Shown: piece by piece, positions 26,796-36,707 of the stretch
Numbering within the stretch: the first letter of the stretch is position 1
How the letters are laid out: each line of letters opens with the position of its first letter
Assembly (NCBI RefSeq): GCF_002105535.1
Contig: NZ_CP015848.1
Span: 2,656,624 to 2,720,623 of the forward strand
Origin: Magnetospirillum sp. ME-1
GTDB lineage: Bacteria; Pseudomonadota; Alphaproteobacteria; Rhodospirillales; Magnetospirillaceae
Length of the DNA: 64,000 nucleotides
Direction of reading: 5' to 3'
Position numbers and translations under genes: made by a program
The notes under the pieces: model-generated
Seen by the model: the letters and a program-made list of their open reading frames with translations, nothing else
Told to the model about the DNA's origin: nothing
The model's database searches: none

Positions 26796-27773
26796 TCACG
26801 GCAAGAGGAGAGTGGAGCCGGTGGTCTTGCGCGCTTCCAGATCGCCATGGGCCCGGGGCGCGTCCCTCAGGGCATAGGTCTGGTTGATCTCCACCTTGAC
26901 CGCGCCCTTTTGCACCACCTCGAACAGCTGGTTGGCCGAGTCCACCAGATCGGACCGCTTGGCGGTATAGGCCATCAGCGAGGGCCGGGTCAGGAACAGC
27001 GAGCCCTTGGCCGCCAGCAGGCCGGTGTCCAGAGGCTCGACCTTGCCCGAGCTTTGGCCGAACGACACCATCATGCCGAGCGGCCGCAGGCAGTCCAGGG
27101 ACTTGAGGAAGGTATCCTTGCCCACGGAATCGTAGACCACCGGCACGCCCTCGCCCTTGGTGATCTCGCGCACCCGGGCGACGAAATCCTCGGATTTGTA
27201 GAGGATGGGATGGTCGCAGCCGTGCGCCCTGGCCAGCTCGGCCTTTTCCTCCGATCCCACCGTGCCGATCACGGTGGCGCCCAGGTGCTTCGCCCATTGG
27301 CAGACCAGCAGGCCGACACCGCCGGCGGCGGCGTGAATCAGGATAGTGTCGCCCTTTTGCACAGGGTAGGTCCGGCGCAGCAGATACTGGGCGGTCATAC
27401 CCTGCAGCATCATGGCGGCGGCCTGGCGGTCGTCGATGCCGTCGGGCAGCTTCACCAGCCGGTCGGCGGGCATCAGGCGCATTTCGGCATAAGCCCCCAG
27501 GGGCGGATTGGCGTAGGCCACCCGGTCGCCGGTCTTGAACTCGGTGACGCCGTCACCCACCGCCTCGACCACACCGGCGCCTTCCAGGCCGGGGGTGAAG
27601 GGCAGCGGCGCGGGATAAAGTCCGGTGCGGTGATAGACGTCGATGTAGTTGAGCCCCACGGCGGTGTGGCGCAGCAGTACCTGGCCGGTGGCGGGGGTTC
27701 CGACCTCGACCTCTTCCCAGACCATGACCTCGGGGCCGCCGGGCTGGTGGATGCGGATGGCGTGACTTTTCAC
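26796..27773 (-). CDS. Zinc-free NADPH:quinone oxidoreductase (QOR family)
   Basis: From GTG 27773, overlapping the ogt stop (GTGA), the protein has 325 residues. 'HAIRIHQPGGPEVM', 'TAVGLNYIDVYHRTGLYP', 'PGLEGAGVV' and 'ILIHAAAGGVGLLVCQWAKHLGATVIGTVGSEEK' (NADPH fold) mark the QOR branch of the MDR superfamily. No structural or catalytic zinc Cys ligands are seen. It probably reduces quinones or other enones with NADPH. It is the last gene of the DUF255-ogt-qor string. Confidence 0.93.
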   Translation of the reverse strand: MKSHAIRIHQPGGPEVMVWEEVEVGTPATGQVLLRHTAVGLNYIDVYHRTGLYPAPLPFTPGLEGAGVVEAVGDGVTEFKTGDRVAYANPPLGAYAEMRLMPADRLVKLPDGIDDRQAAAMMLQGMTAQYLLRRTYPVQKGDTILIHAAAGGVGLLVCQWAKHLGATVIGTVGSEEKAELARAHGCDHPILYKSEDFVARVREITKGEGVPVVYDSVGKDTFLKSLDCLRPLGMMVSFGQSSGKVEPLDTGLLAAKGSLFLTRPSLMAYTAKRSDLVDSANQLFEVVQKGAVKVEINQTYALRDAPRAHGDLEARKTTGSTLLLP

Positions 27774-28222
27774 TTGAGGGTGACTCCTTCGTGACGCAGC
27801 AGGAATTCCTTGGTCTCGACGCCGTCGATGCCGGAATAGCCGCCCATGGCGCCATTGGCCGCCAGCACCCGGTGGCAGGGAATGATCACCGGAATGGGAT
27901 TGCGGCCGCAGGCGCCGCCCAGCGCGCGCGGCGCGGTGCCCAGTTCCTCGGCCAGTTGGCCGTAGCTTCGGGTCTGGCCGAAGGGAATCTTCGCCAGCGC
28001 CGCCCAGACCTTTTGCTGGAACGCCGTGCCGTGGGGGGCGAGCGGCAGGTCGAAATCGGTGCGCTTGCCGTCGAAATATTCCTCGAGCTGGTCGCGGGCC
28101 CTGAGCAGCAACGGCGTCTCGTCGTTTTCGGGCAAAAAGCCCCAATCCACGGCGACGATGGCGCCATCGGCCTCGAACAGGGCCAGCGGCCCGATGGGGG
28201 AGTTGAAGGCAAGCTGCGGCAT
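27770..28222 (-). CDS. ogt: Methylated-DNA--protein-cysteine methyltransferase (Ogt type)
   Basis: This 150-residue protein has the active-site motif 'IPCHRV' with acceptor Cys116, preceded by the HTH region 'GQTRSYGQLAEELG', and 'GGYSGIDGVETKEFLLRHEG' at the C terminus. The N-terminal domain is present but lacks the Ada metal-binding part, so it is an Ogt-like suicide enzyme repairing O6-alkylguanine. The start ATG 28222 follows the DUF255 stop by 8 bp; the stop overlaps the qor start. Confidence 0.93.
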   Translation of the reverse strand: MPQLAFNSPIGPLALFEADGAIVAVDWGFLPENDETPLLLRARDQLEEYFDGKRTDFDLPLAPHGTAFQQKVWAALAKIPFGQTRSYGQLAEELGTAPRALGGACGRNPIPVIIPCHRVLAANGAMGGYSGIDGVETKEFLLRHEGVTLK

Positions 28223-28230
28223 GGCGGCGG

Positions 28231-30246
28231 TCACTTCTCGCTGAGCAGGGCGGCCAGTCGCTTGGGATCGGTGACCGGTGCCTTGCAGGTGGAGCCCCGG
28301 CAAATATAAGCCGCCGCCTTTCCCTCCACCAGCGACTTGCCGTGGGCCGGGTGGCCCGGGGGCAGGCAGGTGCCGTCCTCGACGCGCAGCAGCGAGACCG
28401 GGGGAAGCGGCGTGGCGGCGAAGGCGCCGAGCAGGGCCAGGCCGCCGGGATCGTCCAGGGGCCCGACGATCACCACCTGCAGCGGTTCGGCCAGGATGGT
28501 GAAGGCGCCGAGCAGCGAGGTCATGTGGGGGATCTGCTCCGGGATGGCGGCGGCGAAGGAATCGATCACCGCCTGGGAACGCTCGCGCCACGCCTCGTCG
28601 CCGGTGGCCAGCCACAGCCGGGCCAGGGCCTCGGCCATCATGCCGTTGCCGCTGGGCACCGCCGAGTCGAAGGTGGGCTTGGTGCGGATCACCACGTCGG
28701 TGGCGTCCTCGGCGGAATGGAAGTAACCGCCGCCGTCCTTGTCCCAGTGATGGGCGTGAACCTGTCCGGCCCAGGCCTTGGCGCGGTCCAGGTAATCGGG
28801 GCGGGCGGTGATCTCGTAAAGCGCCAGCGCCGCCAGGATTGCCCAGCCGTAATCGTCGAGCACGGCGGCGGTCTCGGCCCGGCCCTGGCACAGGGAATGG
28901 GCCGGGCGTCCGTCGGGACGGGTCATCTTCTCGGTAATGATCCCGAAGGCATGCTCGGCGGCGGCCAGCCAGTCGGGGCGGTCGAAGGCCAGCGCCGCCT
29001 CGGCCAGGGCGGCGATCATCATGGCGTTCCAGTCGGCCAGCACCTTGCCGTCGCGGCCCGGCCACACCCGCTTGTCGCGCTCGGCCAGCAACGCCGCCTT
29101 GGCCGCCGCCAGCGGGCCATCGTCGCCACCGCCCCTGGGGTGGTTGCGGTGCAGGATGTTGCGCCCCTCCCAATTGCCGTGGGGCTGCACGCCGTAGAGC
29201 TTGCAGAACTCGGAGGCGGTGTCGAGGTCGAGCAGGGCGGAAATTTCCTCCGACGTCCAGGTGTAGAACAGCCCCTCCTCGCCGTCGCTGTCCGCATCCA
29301 GCGCGGCGGCGAAGGCGCCACCCTCGGCCATCATGTCGCGCAACAGCCAACCCACCGTCTCGAAGATGCGGGCGCGGTAAAGGGGCGATCCGGTGTGCTT
29401 CCATACCTGGGTCAGCAGGGACAGAAGCTGGCCGTTGTCGTAGAGCATCTTCTCGAAATGGGGCACCAGCCAGGTGTCGTCGGTGGAATAGCGCATGAAG
29501 CCGCCGCCCAGGTGGTCGTAGATGCCGCCCTGGCAGATATGGTCCAGCGTCACCGTCACCGCGTCCCGAAGGCTGGAATTGCCGGTGCGCAAATAGGAAT
29601 GCCACAGGAAGCGGAACAGGCCGGGCTGGGGGAATTTCGGCGCGCCCACCGTGCCACCATCCTCGAAGTCGATCAGGCGCAGGCACTGGGTGGCGGCCAG
29701 ATCGACCACCTCCATGTCCAAGCCCATGGGGCCGGGCGAGCGGGCCATCTGCTCCAGCGCGCCCCGGATGCGCTCCACATTGTGGCCGATCTTTTCCGGG
29801 TCCTTGTGGAAGGTATGGGCGATGCCTTCCAGCACGTCGGGAAAGGCGGCCCGGCCATAGCGCGGCGTGGCGGGAAAGTAGGTGCCGCCCCAGAACGGCT
29901 CGGCGTCGGGGGTGAGGAACATGGTCAGCGGCCAGCCGCCGTGCTGGCCCATGAGCGCCAGGGCGTTCTGGTACAGCGCGTCCAGGTCGGGGCGCTCCTC
30001 GCGATCGACCTTGATGTTGACGAACAGGTGGTTCATCAGCCCGGCGATGCCTTCGTCCTCGAAGCTTTCATGGGCCATGACGTGGCACCAGTGACAGGCG
30101 GAATAGCCCACCGACAACAGGATCGGTTTGTTGGCGCGCTTGGCCTCGGCCAGGGCATCCGGCCCCCAGGCCCACCAGTGGACGGGGTTGTGGGCATGCT
30201 GCAGCAGATAGGGGCTGGTCTCGGCGGCCAGTCGATTATGGGACAT
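28231..30246 (-). CDS. DUF255 thioredoxin-domain protein (YyaL/SPATA20 family)
   Basis: The 671-residue protein begins '[28 protein letters not shown]', the family's opening. The thioredoxin-like domain has '[11 protein letters not shown]' with CxxC Cys51/Cys54. A long alpha/alpha-barrel-like region follows, resembling glycoside hydrolase toroid folds ('[33 protein letters not shown]'). Biochemical function is uncertain; a redox or carbohydrate-related role has been suggested for the family. It leads the ogt-qor group, its start being divergent from the gene at 30336. Confidence 0.92.
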   Translation of the reverse strand: MSHNRLAAETSPYLLQHAHNPVHWWAWGPDALAEAKRANKPILLSVGYSACHWCHVMAHESFEDEGIAGLMNHLFVNIKVDREERPDLDALYQNALALMGQHGGWPLTMFLTPDAEPFWGGTYFPATPRYGRAAFPDVLEGIAHTFHKDPEKIGHNVERIRGALEQMARSPGPMGLDMEVVDLAATQCLRLIDFEDGGTVGAPKFPQPGLFRFLWHSYLRTGNSSLRDAVTVTLDHICQGGIYDHLGGGFMRYSTDDTWLVPHFEKMLYDNGQLLSLLTQVWKHTGSPLYRARIFETVGWLLRDMMAEGGAFAAALDADSDGEEGLFYTWTSEEISALLDLDTASEFCKLYGVQPHGNWEGRNILHRNHPRGGGDDGPLAAAKAALLAERDKRVWPGRDGKVLADWNAMMIAALAEAALAFDRPDWLAAAEHAFGIITEKMTRPDGRPAHSLCQGRAETAAVLDDYGWAILAALALYEITARPDYLDRAKAWAGQVHAHHWDKDGGGYFHSAEDATDVVIRTKPTFDSAVPSGNGMMAEALARLWLATGDEAWRERSQAVIDSFAAAIPEQIPHMTSLLGAFTILAEPLQVVIVGPLDDPGGLALLGAFAATPLPPVSLLRVEDGTCLPPGHPAHGKSLVEGKAAAYICRGSTCKAPVTDPKRLAALLSEK

Positions 30247-30335
30247 TCCTTGATCCTTGAACGGCGGGACATTGCGCCCGAAGAGGCTAATGCTTAGTTT
30301 GGGTGGATGGGGGCCGAGCGCAAGACGAGGACGAC

Positions 30336-30587
30336 ATGAAGATCACCGTGGATGTGGACTGCACGCCGGAAGAGGCGCGGACCTTTCTGGGCCTGCCCGA
30401 CGTCCAGCCCATGCAGCAAGCCTTGATGAAGCAGATCCAGGACCAGATGGCCGCCAGCCTGCATGCCATGGAGCCCGAGACCATGCTGAAGGTCTGGCTG
30501 CCCGCCGGCGTCCAGGGCATGGAGCAGTTGCAGAAGATGTTCTGGTCCCAGTTCGCCTCGGGCGGACAGCGTTCCAAGGAGAAGTGA
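30336..30587 (+). CDS. Small conserved protein (DUF6489-like)
   Basis: The 83-residue protein starts '[27 protein letters not shown]', a pattern common to a short alphaproteobacterial family of unknown function (DUF6489 as I recall it). It is soluble, Met/Gln-rich and helical, with no catalytic motif. Start ATG follows GACGAGGACG. It lies 2 bp before the [2Fe-2S] protein gene, suggesting joint expression. Confidence 0.8.
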   Translation: MKITVDVDCTPEEARTFLGLPDVQPMQQALMKQIQDQMAASLHAMEPETMLKVWLPAGVQGMEQLQKMFWSQFASGGQRSKEK

Positions 30588-30589
30588 GA

Positions 30590-30931
30590 GTGAGCCGTCT
30601 GCCCAGCGATCCGCCCGACTTCTTCCGGGTCCATGTCTTCATCTGCACCAACCGCCGTCCGGAGGACAACAAGCGCGGCTCGTGCGCCCAGAAGGGGTCG
30701 GAAGCCCTGCGCGAGCACATGAAGGACGCGCAGAAGAAGCTGGGCCTCAAGGATGTGCGCATCAATTCCGCCGGCTGCCTCGACCGCTGCGGCCAGGGGC
30801 CGGTGATGGTGATCTATCCCGAGGGCATCTGGTACAGCTTCAACACCATCGCCGACATCGACGAGATCCTCGACACCCATGTGGTCAAGGGCGGCCGGGT
30901 CGAGCGTCTGATGCTCGCCGCCCAGCCCTGA
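30590..30931 (+). CDS. Thioredoxin-like [2Fe-2S] ferredoxin
   Basis: The GTG at 30590 gives 113 residues. Cysteines at 19, 32, 63 and 67 ('FICTNRR', 'RGSCAQKG', 'SAGCLDRCGQGP') match the cluster pattern of thioredoxin-fold ferredoxins of the Shethna/NuoE-like type. 'VMVIYPEGIWYSF' and 'IDEILDTHVVKGG' complete the fold. It probably transfers electrons; the partner is unknown. It is followed 13 bp later by mnmE. Confidence 0.9.
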   Translation: MSRLPSDPPDFFRVHVFICTNRRPEDNKRGSCAQKGSEALREHMKDAQKKLGLKDVRINSAGCLDRCGQGPVMVIYPEGIWYSFNTIADIDEILDTHVVKGGRVERLMLAAQP

Positions 30932-30944
30932 CGGCCATCATCCC

Positions 30945-32270
30945 ATGTCCGACACCATCTACGCCCTTGCCAGCGCCGCGGGGCGCGCCGGCGTGGCGGT
31001 GTGGCGGCTGTCGGGCGAGGGGACGGGCGAAGCGCTTGTCGCCCTGACCGGCAAGACCCTGCCCCAACCCCGCAAGGCGGTGCGCGCCCGCATCCGGGAC
31101 GGGTCGGGCGAGGTGATCGACGACGGTCTGGTCCTGTGGTTCGCCGCGCCCCATTCCTTTACCGGCGAGGACGTGGCCGAACTGCACCTGCATGGCGGTC
31201 GGGCGGTGGCCGCCGCGCTGACCCGGCGGCTGGGCGAATTGGGCCTGCGCCCCGCCGAGCCGGGCGAGTTCTCGCGCCGGGCCTTTCTCAACGGCAAGCT
31301 GGATCTTACCCGCGCCGAGGCCATCGCCGATCTGGTGGATGCCGAGACGTCCGCCCAGCGGCGCCAGGCCTTGCGGCAGCTGGACGGCGGTCTGGCCGGG
31401 CTGGTGGAGGAATGGCGCGCGGGCCTGATCCGCGCCATGGCCCATCTGGAAGCGGTGATCGACTTCGCCGACGAGGACATCCCCGACACGCTGCTGGATC
31501 AGTCGGTGGCCGAGGTCCGCTCTTTGCGGGCCGAGATGGCGGGCCATCTGGACGGGCGCCGCAGCGGCGAGCGTCTCAGGGACGGCATTCACATCGCCAT
31601 CCTGGGGGCGCCCAATGCCGGCAAGTCCAGCCTGCTGAACCGGCTGGCCGGGCGGGACGCCGCCATCGTCTCGGCCCAGGCCGGCACCACCCGCGACGTC
31701 ATCGAGGTGCATCTGGATCTGGCGGGCTGGCCGGTGATCGTCGCCGACACCGCCGGCCTGCGGGAGTCGGATTGCGAGATCGAGAGCGAGGGGGTGCGCC
31801 GGGCCGAGGCCAGGGCGGCGGGGGCCGATCTCAGGCTCTGCGTCTTCGACGGGACTCTCTATCCCGATCTGGACGCCGCCACGCTGGAAATGATAGACGA
31901 CGCCACCCTGGTGGTGCTCAACAAGCGCGACCTGATGGCGGGCGCGGTGCCGGATTCTGTCGCCGGACACCCGGTCCTGACCCTGTCGGCCAAGGGGGGG
32001 GAGGGGGTGGACGAGCTGGTCGCCGCCTTGTCCGGGATGGTGGAAAGCCGCTTCGCCGTGGGCTCGGCCCCGCTGCTGACCCGCGAGCGTCACCGCAAAG
32101 CGGTGGCCGAGGCGGTGGATGCGCTGGGACGGTTCAACCCGGAACTGGGTGTGGAGATGGCGGCCGAAGACCTTCGTCTCGCGGCGCGCTCGCTGGGGCG
32201 GATCACCGGCCGGGTGGATGTGGACGAAGTTTTGGACGTCATCTTCCGTGAGTTCTGCATCGGGAAGTGA
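30945..32270 (+). CDS. mnmE: tRNA modification GTPase MnmE
   Basis: The 441-residue protein has an N-terminal folate-binding domain ('[21 protein letters not shown]'), helical regions, and an inserted G domain with P-loop 'GAPNAGKSS', G2 'GTTRD', G3 'DTAGL' and 'NKRD'. The C terminus 'FCIGK' contains the essential Cys. With MnmG it makes the cmnm5 modification on wobble uridine of tRNAs. Its stop overlaps the open frame of mnmG. Complete. Confidence 0.97.
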   Translation: MSDTIYALASAAGRAGVAVWRLSGEGTGEALVALTGKTLPQPRKAVRARIRDGSGEVIDDGLVLWFAAPHSFTGEDVAELHLHGGRAVAAALTRRLGELGLRPAEPGEFSRRAFLNGKLDLTRAEAIADLVDAETSAQRRQALRQLDGGLAGLVEEWRAGLIRAMAHLEAVIDFADEDIPDTLLDQSVAEVRSLRAEMAGHLDGRRSGERLRDGIHIAILGAPNAGKSSLLNRLAGRDAAIVSAQAGTTRDVIEVHLDLAGWPVIVADTAGLRESDCEIESEGVRRAEARAAGADLRLCVFDGTLYPDLDAATLEMIDDATLVVLNKRDLMAGAVPDSVAGHPVLTLSAKGGEGVDELVAALSGMVESRFAVGSAPLLTRERHRKAVAEAVDALGRFNPELGVEMAAEDLRLAARSLGRITGRVDVDEVLDVIFREFCIGK

Positions 32271-32287
32271 CTCCCCCTAGATATGGT

Positions 32288-34153
32288 GTGTTTCACGTGA
32301 AACAAACAAGCTCTTGCGATGTGGTGGTGATCGGGGCGGGCCATGCCGGGTGCGAGGCGGCGGCGGCGGCGGCGCGTTTCGGCGCGCGCACCGTGCTGCT
32401 CACCCAGCGGCTGGAAACCATCGGCGAGATGAGCTGCAACCCGGCCATCGGCGGTCTGGCCAAGGGCCAACTGGTGCGCGAGATCGACGCCCTGGACGGG
32501 CTGATGGGCCGCGTCATCGACCGGGCCGGCATTCAGTTCCGCATCCTCAACCGCAGCAAGGGACCGGCGGTGCAGGGACCCCGCGCCCAGGCCGACCGCA
32601 AGCTTTACCGCCTCGCCATGCGCGCCCTGCTGGACGAGACCGCCAACCTGTCCCTGCTCGAAGGCTCGGCCGAGGATCTGGTGATCGAGGACGGACGGGT
32701 CAACGGCGTGGAGCTGGCCGACGGCTCGACCCTTTCCTGCGGCGCGGTAGTGATCACCACCGGCACCTTCCTGCGCGGCCTGATCCATCTGGGCGAGAAG
32801 ACCTGGCCCGCCGGGCGGGTGGGGGATGCGCCGTCGCTGGGCCTGTCTTTGGCGCTGGAGCGGGCAGGGCTGCCGCTGGGCCGGCTCAAGACCGGCACCC
32901 CGGCCCGACTGGACGGGCGGACCATCGACTGGGAGTCTCTCGATCGCCAGGAGGGCGACGATCCGCCGGTGCCGTTCTCCACCCTCACCGAACGGATCAC
33001 CACGCCGCAGGTGGCCTGCGGCATCACCGCCACCACGCCCGCGACCCACGCCATCATCCGCGCCAATCTGGCTCGCGCCCCCATGTATTCCGGCCAGATC
33101 CAGAGCACCGGGCCGCGCTATTGCCCCAGCATCGAGGACAAGGTGGTGCGCTTCGCCGACCGCGAGCGCCACCAGATCTTCCTCGAGCCCGAGGGGCTGG
33201 ACGACCACACCGTCTATCCCAACGGCATTTCCACCTCGCTGCCCGAGGACGTGCAGCTGGCCATGATCGCCACCATTCCCGGCCTGGAGCAGTGCCGGGT
33301 GATCCGTCCCGGCTATGCCATCGAGTACGATTTCGTCGATCCCCGGGCGCTGCACCGCTCGCTGGAGACCCGCGCCGTGGAAGGCCTGTTCCTGGCCGGC
33401 CAGATCAACGGCACCACCGGCTACGAGGAGGCGGGGGGCCAGGGTCTGCTGGCCGGGCTCAACGCGGCGCGCAAGGTGGCGGGGTCCGAGCCCCTGGTGC
33501 TTGACCGGGCCGACGCCTATCTCGGCGTGATGGTCGACGATCTGGTGAGTCTCGGCACCAGCGAGCCCTACCGCATGTTCACCTCGCGGGCCGAGTACCG
33601 GCTGCTGCTCAGGGCCGACAACGCCGACCTCCGCCTGACCCCCAAGGGGCGCGAGGCGGGCTGCGTGGGTTCGGAGCGCTGGGCCTCCTTCATGGTCAAG
33701 TCGGCGGGGTTGGAGCGGGGCAGGGCGCTGCTGCGAGGCCTCAAGGCCTCGCCCGACATGCTGCGCCGGCAGGGTCTCGAGATCAACCGGGATGGCGTGG
33801 TTCGCTCCGCCTGGGATCTGCTGGCCTATCCCGATCTCGATCTTGCCCGTCTCGCCCAGGTGTGGCCCGAGCTTGGCGGCTTGTCCGCCTGTGTGGTCGA
33901 GCAGCTGGAGATCGAGGGCAAGTATGCCAGCTATCTCGACCGGCAGGAGGCCGACATCCGGGCCTATCGCCGCGAGGAGGGGCTGGTCCTGCCCGCCGAT
34001 CTGGATTACGACGCCATCGGGTCGCTGTCCAACGAGGTGCGACAGAAGTTCAAGGCGTCGCGGCCCGCGACCCTGGCGGCGGCGGCGCGCATTCCCGGCA
34101 TCACGCCGGCGGCGGTGATGGCTCTGTTGGGGCATGTGAAGCGGACCGCCTAG
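32288..34153 (+). CDS. mnmG: tRNA uridine 5-carboxymethylaminomethyl modification enzyme MnmG (GidA)
   Basis: I chose GTG 32288, giving 621 residues that open '[25 protein letters not shown]', because related proteins often begin MFHVK where a parS site overlaps the start. A GTG at 32267 is an alternative. The FAD-binding [10 protein letters not shown] follows, with the 'GTFLRG' and '[10 protein letters not shown]' signatures and a C-terminal MnmE-binding helical domain. It works with MnmE on tRNA wobble uridine. The gene stands between parS sites upstream of rsmG and parAB. Confidence 0.95.
   Translation: MFHVKQTSSCDVVVIGAGHAGCEAAAAAARFGARTVLLTQRLETIGEMSCNPAIGGLAKGQLVREIDALDGLMGRVIDRAGIQFRILNRSKGPAVQGPRAQADRKLYRLAMRALLDETANLSLLEGSAEDLVIEDGRVNGVELADGSTLSCGAVVITTGTFLRGLIHLGEKTWPAGRVGDAPSLGLSLALERAGLPLGRLKTGTPARLDGRTIDWESLDRQEGDDPPVPFSTLTERITTPQVACGITATTPATHAIIRANLARAPMYSGQIQSTGPRYCPSIEDKVVRFADRERHQIFLEPEGLDDHTVYPNGISTSLPEDVQLAMIATIPGLEQCRVIRPGYAIEYDFVDPRALHRSLETRAVEGLFLAGQINGTTGYEEAGGQGLLAGLNAARKVAGSEPLVLDRADAYLGVMVDDLVSLGTSEPYRMFTSRAEYRLLLRADNADLRLTPKGREAGCVGSERWASFMVKSAGLERGRALLRGLKASPDMLRRQGLEINRDGVVRSAWDLLAYPDLDLARLAQVWPELGGLSACVVEQLEIEGKYASYLDRQEADIRAYRREEGLVLPADLDYDAIGSLSNEVRQKFKASRPATLAAAARIPGITPAAVMALLGHVKRTA
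32289..32304. promoter_or_regulatory. parS: parS site 1
   Basis: TGTTTCACGTGAAACA is a perfect 16-bp match to the conserved chromosomal parS palindrome bound by ParB. It overlaps the first codons of mnmG; the FHVK residues are simply its translation. Confidence 0.95.
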
Positions 34154-34159
34154 ATCTGG

Positions 34160-34175
34160 TGTTTCACGTGAAACA
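34160..34175. promoter_or_regulatory. parS: parS site 2
   Basis: A second perfect TGTTTCACGTGAAACA lies in the short gap between the mnmG stop and the rsmG start. Confidence 0.95.
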
Positions 34176-34184
34176 CACCACAGC

Positions 34185-34817
34185 ATGGGGAATCGGATTG
34201 TGGGTCCAGACGAGTTTCTAACGAAATCTGGTGTTTCACGTGAAACACTCGAGCGCCTGACGCTCTATGCCGAGCTGCTGGTTAAATGGCAGGCCCGCAT
34301 CAATCTGGTGGGACCCGACACCCTGCCCGACCTGTGGTCGCGGCACGTCCTCGATTCCGCCCAGCTGTTTGCGCTGATACCCCCAAGCGCCAAACGGCTG
34401 GTGGACCTGGGCAGCGGCGCCGGCTTTCCCGGCCTGGTGCTGGCGGTGATGGGGGCCCCCGACGTACATCTGGTGGAGAGCGACGGGCGCAAATGCGCCT
34501 TCCTGCGCGAGGTGGCCCGGGTGACGGAAACGCCGGTCACCGTGGTCAACAGGCGCATCGAACAGGTGCCGCCCCTGGGCGCCGACGTGGTCACGGCCCG
34601 CGCCCTGGCGCCGCTGGACCGGCTGCTGGGCTGGGCCTTTCCCCATCTCGCCCCGGGGGGAGAATGTCTCTTCCTGAAGGGTAGGGGGGCGGAAGACGAA
34701 TTGACCGCAAGTGCGAAAGAATGGAATATCACGGCGAGCCGGGTGCCTTCGCTCACCAATCCCGGCGGTCTTGTCCTTCATCTGCGTGAGGTATCCCGTG
34801 GCCGAGCCCAGCCGTAG
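34185..34817 (+). CDS. rsmG: 16S rRNA (guanine527-N7)-methyltransferase RsmG (GidB)
   Basis: The ATG at 34185 gives 210 residues. 'SGVSRETLERLTLYAELLVKWQARINLV' is encoded across the third parS; 'RHVLDSAQL' and the SAM-binding 'LVDLGSGAGFPGLVLAV' are family signatures. It methylates G527 of 16S rRNA; loss confers low-level streptomycin resistance in other bacteria. Its 3' end overlaps parA by 20 bp, so parA translation is coupled to it. Confidence 0.96.
   Translation: MGNRIVGPDEFLTKSGVSRETLERLTLYAELLVKWQARINLVGPDTLPDLWSRHVLDSAQLFALIPPSAKRLVDLGSGAGFPGLVLAVMGAPDVHLVESDGRKCAFLREVARVTETPVTVVNRRIEQVPPLGADVVTARALAPLDRLLGWAFPHLAPGGECLFLKGRGAEDELTASAKEWNITASRVPSLTNPGGLVLHLREVSRGRAQP
34232..34247. 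promoter_or_regulatory. parS: parS site 3, inside rsmG
   Basis: The third perfect TGTTTCACGTGAAACA lies inside the rsmG coding sequence, encoding part of 'GVSRET'. Three exact sites fall within 2 kb, all just upstream of parA and parB. Confidence 0.95.
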
Positions 34818-35595
34818 CAGCGCCCGCGTCATCGCCGTCGCCAACCAGAAGGGCGGTGTGGGCAAGACCACCACCGCCATCAATCTGGCCACCGCCATGG
34901 CGGCGACCAAGAAGACGGTGCTGATCATCGATCTCGACCCCCAGGGCAACGCCAGCACCGGGCTGGGCGTCGACCGGTCCGAGCGCGACGTCAATTCCTA
35001 TCATGTGATGCTGGGCGAGGCGGCCTTGGCCGACGCGGTGATCGCTACTTCCATTCCCGGGCTCTCCCTGGTGCCGTCGGGCATCGACCTGTCGGGCGCC
35101 GAGATCGAGCTGGTGGAGTTCGAGCGCCGCGAGCACCGCCTCAAGGACTCCCTGGCCGGGTCGCTTTCGGCTTACGACTACGTGCTGATCGACTGCCCGC
35201 CATCGCTCAATCTGCTGACCCTGAACGCCCTGGTGGCGGCCAATGCGGTGATGGTGCCGCTGCAATGCGAGTTCTTCGCCCTGGAAGGCGTCAGCCATCT
35301 GATCAAGACCATCGAACGGGTGCGTCAGGCCTTCAATCCCGAGCTGGAATTGCAGGGCATCATCCTCACCATGTTCGACAAGCGCAACAACCTGTCCGAC
35401 CAGGTGGCCGCCGACGTGCGCGAGTATTTCGGCGACAAGGTCTACAAGACGGTGATTCCGCGCAACGTCCGGGTGTCCGAGGCCCCCAGCCACGGCAAGC
35501 CGGTGTTGCTCTACGACATGAAATGCACGGGGGCCGAGGCCTATATCAATCTGGCCTCGGAAGTGTTGAAGCGCGAACGGGAATTGAGGGCCTAA
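34798..35595 (+). CDS. parA: Chromosome partitioning ATPase ParA
   Basis: The GTG at 34798 gives 265 residues. The deviant Walker A 'NQKGGVGKTTTAINLA', Walker A' 'IIDLDPQGNASTGLG' and 'YVLIDCPPSLNLLT' identify a chromosomal type Ib ParA/Soj. It binds DNA nonspecifically as ATP dimers and forms the gradient that moves the ParB-parS complex. It lacks the long N-terminal HTH of plasmid type Ia ParA. It overlaps rsmG and is followed 4 bp later by parB. Confidence 0.97.
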   Translation: MAEPSRSSARVIAVANQKGGVGKTTTAINLATAMAATKKTVLIIDLDPQGNASTGLGVDRSERDVNSYHVMLGEAALADAVIATSIPGLSLVPSGIDLSGAEIELVEFERREHRLKDSLAGSLSAYDYVLIDCPPSLNLLTLNALVAANAVMVPLQCEFFALEGVSHLIKTIERVRQAFNPELELQGIILTMFDKRNNLSDQVAADVREYFGDKVYKTVIPRNVRVSEAPSHGKPVLLYDMKCTGAEAYINLASEVLKRERELRA

Positions 35596-35599
35596 AAAA

Positions 35600-36544
35600 T
35601 TGGCTGACGAAAAGAAAAAAGGCCTGGGGCGCGGCCTGTCCGCCCTGCTGGGCGATCACGCGGCTTCGGCCATCGCGGCGGTGACCAGCGCGGCGGCGGC
35701 CGGACCGGAAGGCCAGGCGGCCATCAAGGGCCTGCGCACCATGCCGCTGGAGCATCTCCAGCCGGGCAAGTTCCAGCCGCGCCGCACCTTCGACGAGGAT
35801 CGCATCGCCGATCTGGTGGACTCGGTGCGGGAAAAGGGCATCCTCCAGCCGCTGCTGGTGCGCCCCCTGCCGGGCAATCCGGCTCGCTTCGAGATCATCG
35901 CCGGCGAACGCCGCTGGCGGGCGGCGCAAGGGGCCAAGCTGCACGAGGTTCCGGTCATCGTCCGCGAGCTTTCGGACCGCGAGGCCCTGGAAGTGGCGCT
36001 GGTCGAGAACCTGCAGCGCCAGGACCTGTCGCCCCTGGAAGAGGCCGACGGCTATCGCCGCCTGATGGACGAGTTCTCCCATACCCAGGAAGAACTGGCC
36101 AAGGCGGTGGGCAAGTCGCGCTCGCACGTGGCCAACATGATCCGCCTGCTGGCGCTTCCCGATCCGGTCAAGATCATGCTGGAACGGGGCGAGCTGACGG
36201 CGGGTCACGCCCGCGCCCTGCTGACGGCGGCGGACCCGCTGCGCCTGGCGCGTGACGTGGTGGCCCGGGCGCTCAATGTCCGCCAGACGGAAAAGCTGGT
36301 CAACGACGAGGGCAAGGCCAAGCCCAGCAATGGCGGCCGCCCCGCCGGTTCGGGCAAGGACCCGGACATCGCGGCGCTGGAACGCGACCTGACCTCGCAG
36401 CTGGGCTGCAAGGTGGCGATCCGCTCGCTGGGCAAGGGCGGGGAACTGACCATTTCCTATGGCTCGCTGGAACAGCTGGACGACGTCCTGGCCCGCCTGT
36501 CGCGTAATCCCGACCGGTCGGTCGAGGATCTGGACACGGTGTAG
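35600..36544 (+). CDS. parB: Chromosome partitioning protein ParB
   Basis: The start appears to be TTG at 35600 (no ATG or GTG fits family homology), giving 314 residues opening 'ADEKKKGLGRGLSALLGD'. 'QPRRTFDEDRIADLVDSVREKGILQPLLVRP' and 'ERRWRAAQ' form the CTP-binding domain, 'VALVENLQRQDLSPLEEADGYRRL' includes the signature segment, 'TQEELAKAVGKSRSHVANMIRLLALP' is the HTH, and the C terminus dimerises. It loads at parS and spreads as a CTP-dependent clamp. A TTG start could keep ParB low. Confidence 0.96.
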   Translation: MADEKKKGLGRGLSALLGDHAASAIAAVTSAAAAGPEGQAAIKGLRTMPLEHLQPGKFQPRRTFDEDRIADLVDSVREKGILQPLLVRPLPGNPARFEIIAGERRWRAAQGAKLHEVPVIVRELSDREALEVALVENLQRQDLSPLEEADGYRRLMDEFSHTQEELAKAVGKSRSHVANMIRLLALPDPVKIMLERGELTAGHARALLTAADPLRLARDVVARALNVRQTEKLVNDEGKAKPSNGGRPAGSGKDPDIAALERDLTSQLGCKVAIRSLGKGGELTISYGSLEQLDDVLARLSRNPDRSVEDLDTV

Positions 36545-36707
36545 GCCCAGGGGGCCGCGCGGCTTATGCCGCGGAAGCCAAGCGGGCTATCAGCCCGCGC
36601 CCGGCGCTTGAGGGGCTGAAGGACACCCCAATCTCCCCTCTATGAAGACGCCGCCCGCCTTTGTAGTATAGGGCGGGCGGCACGGAAGAATCCGGGGGAG
36701 GCGAGGG
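36545..36707. repeat. Intergenic palindromic region after parB
   Basis: GC-rich inverted repeats include GCCGCGCGGCTTATGCCGCG-like and AGCGGGCTATCAGCCCG segments. The latter recalls the GGGCTATCGCCC dyad of the REP-like elements but is not a full copy. Likely the transcript end of parAB and the promoter of the gene at 36708. Confidence 0.45.

Noticed and set aside
32090-34186. 698-codon minus-strand frame opposite mnmG
   Set aside because: Shadow of mnmG; no domain similarity.
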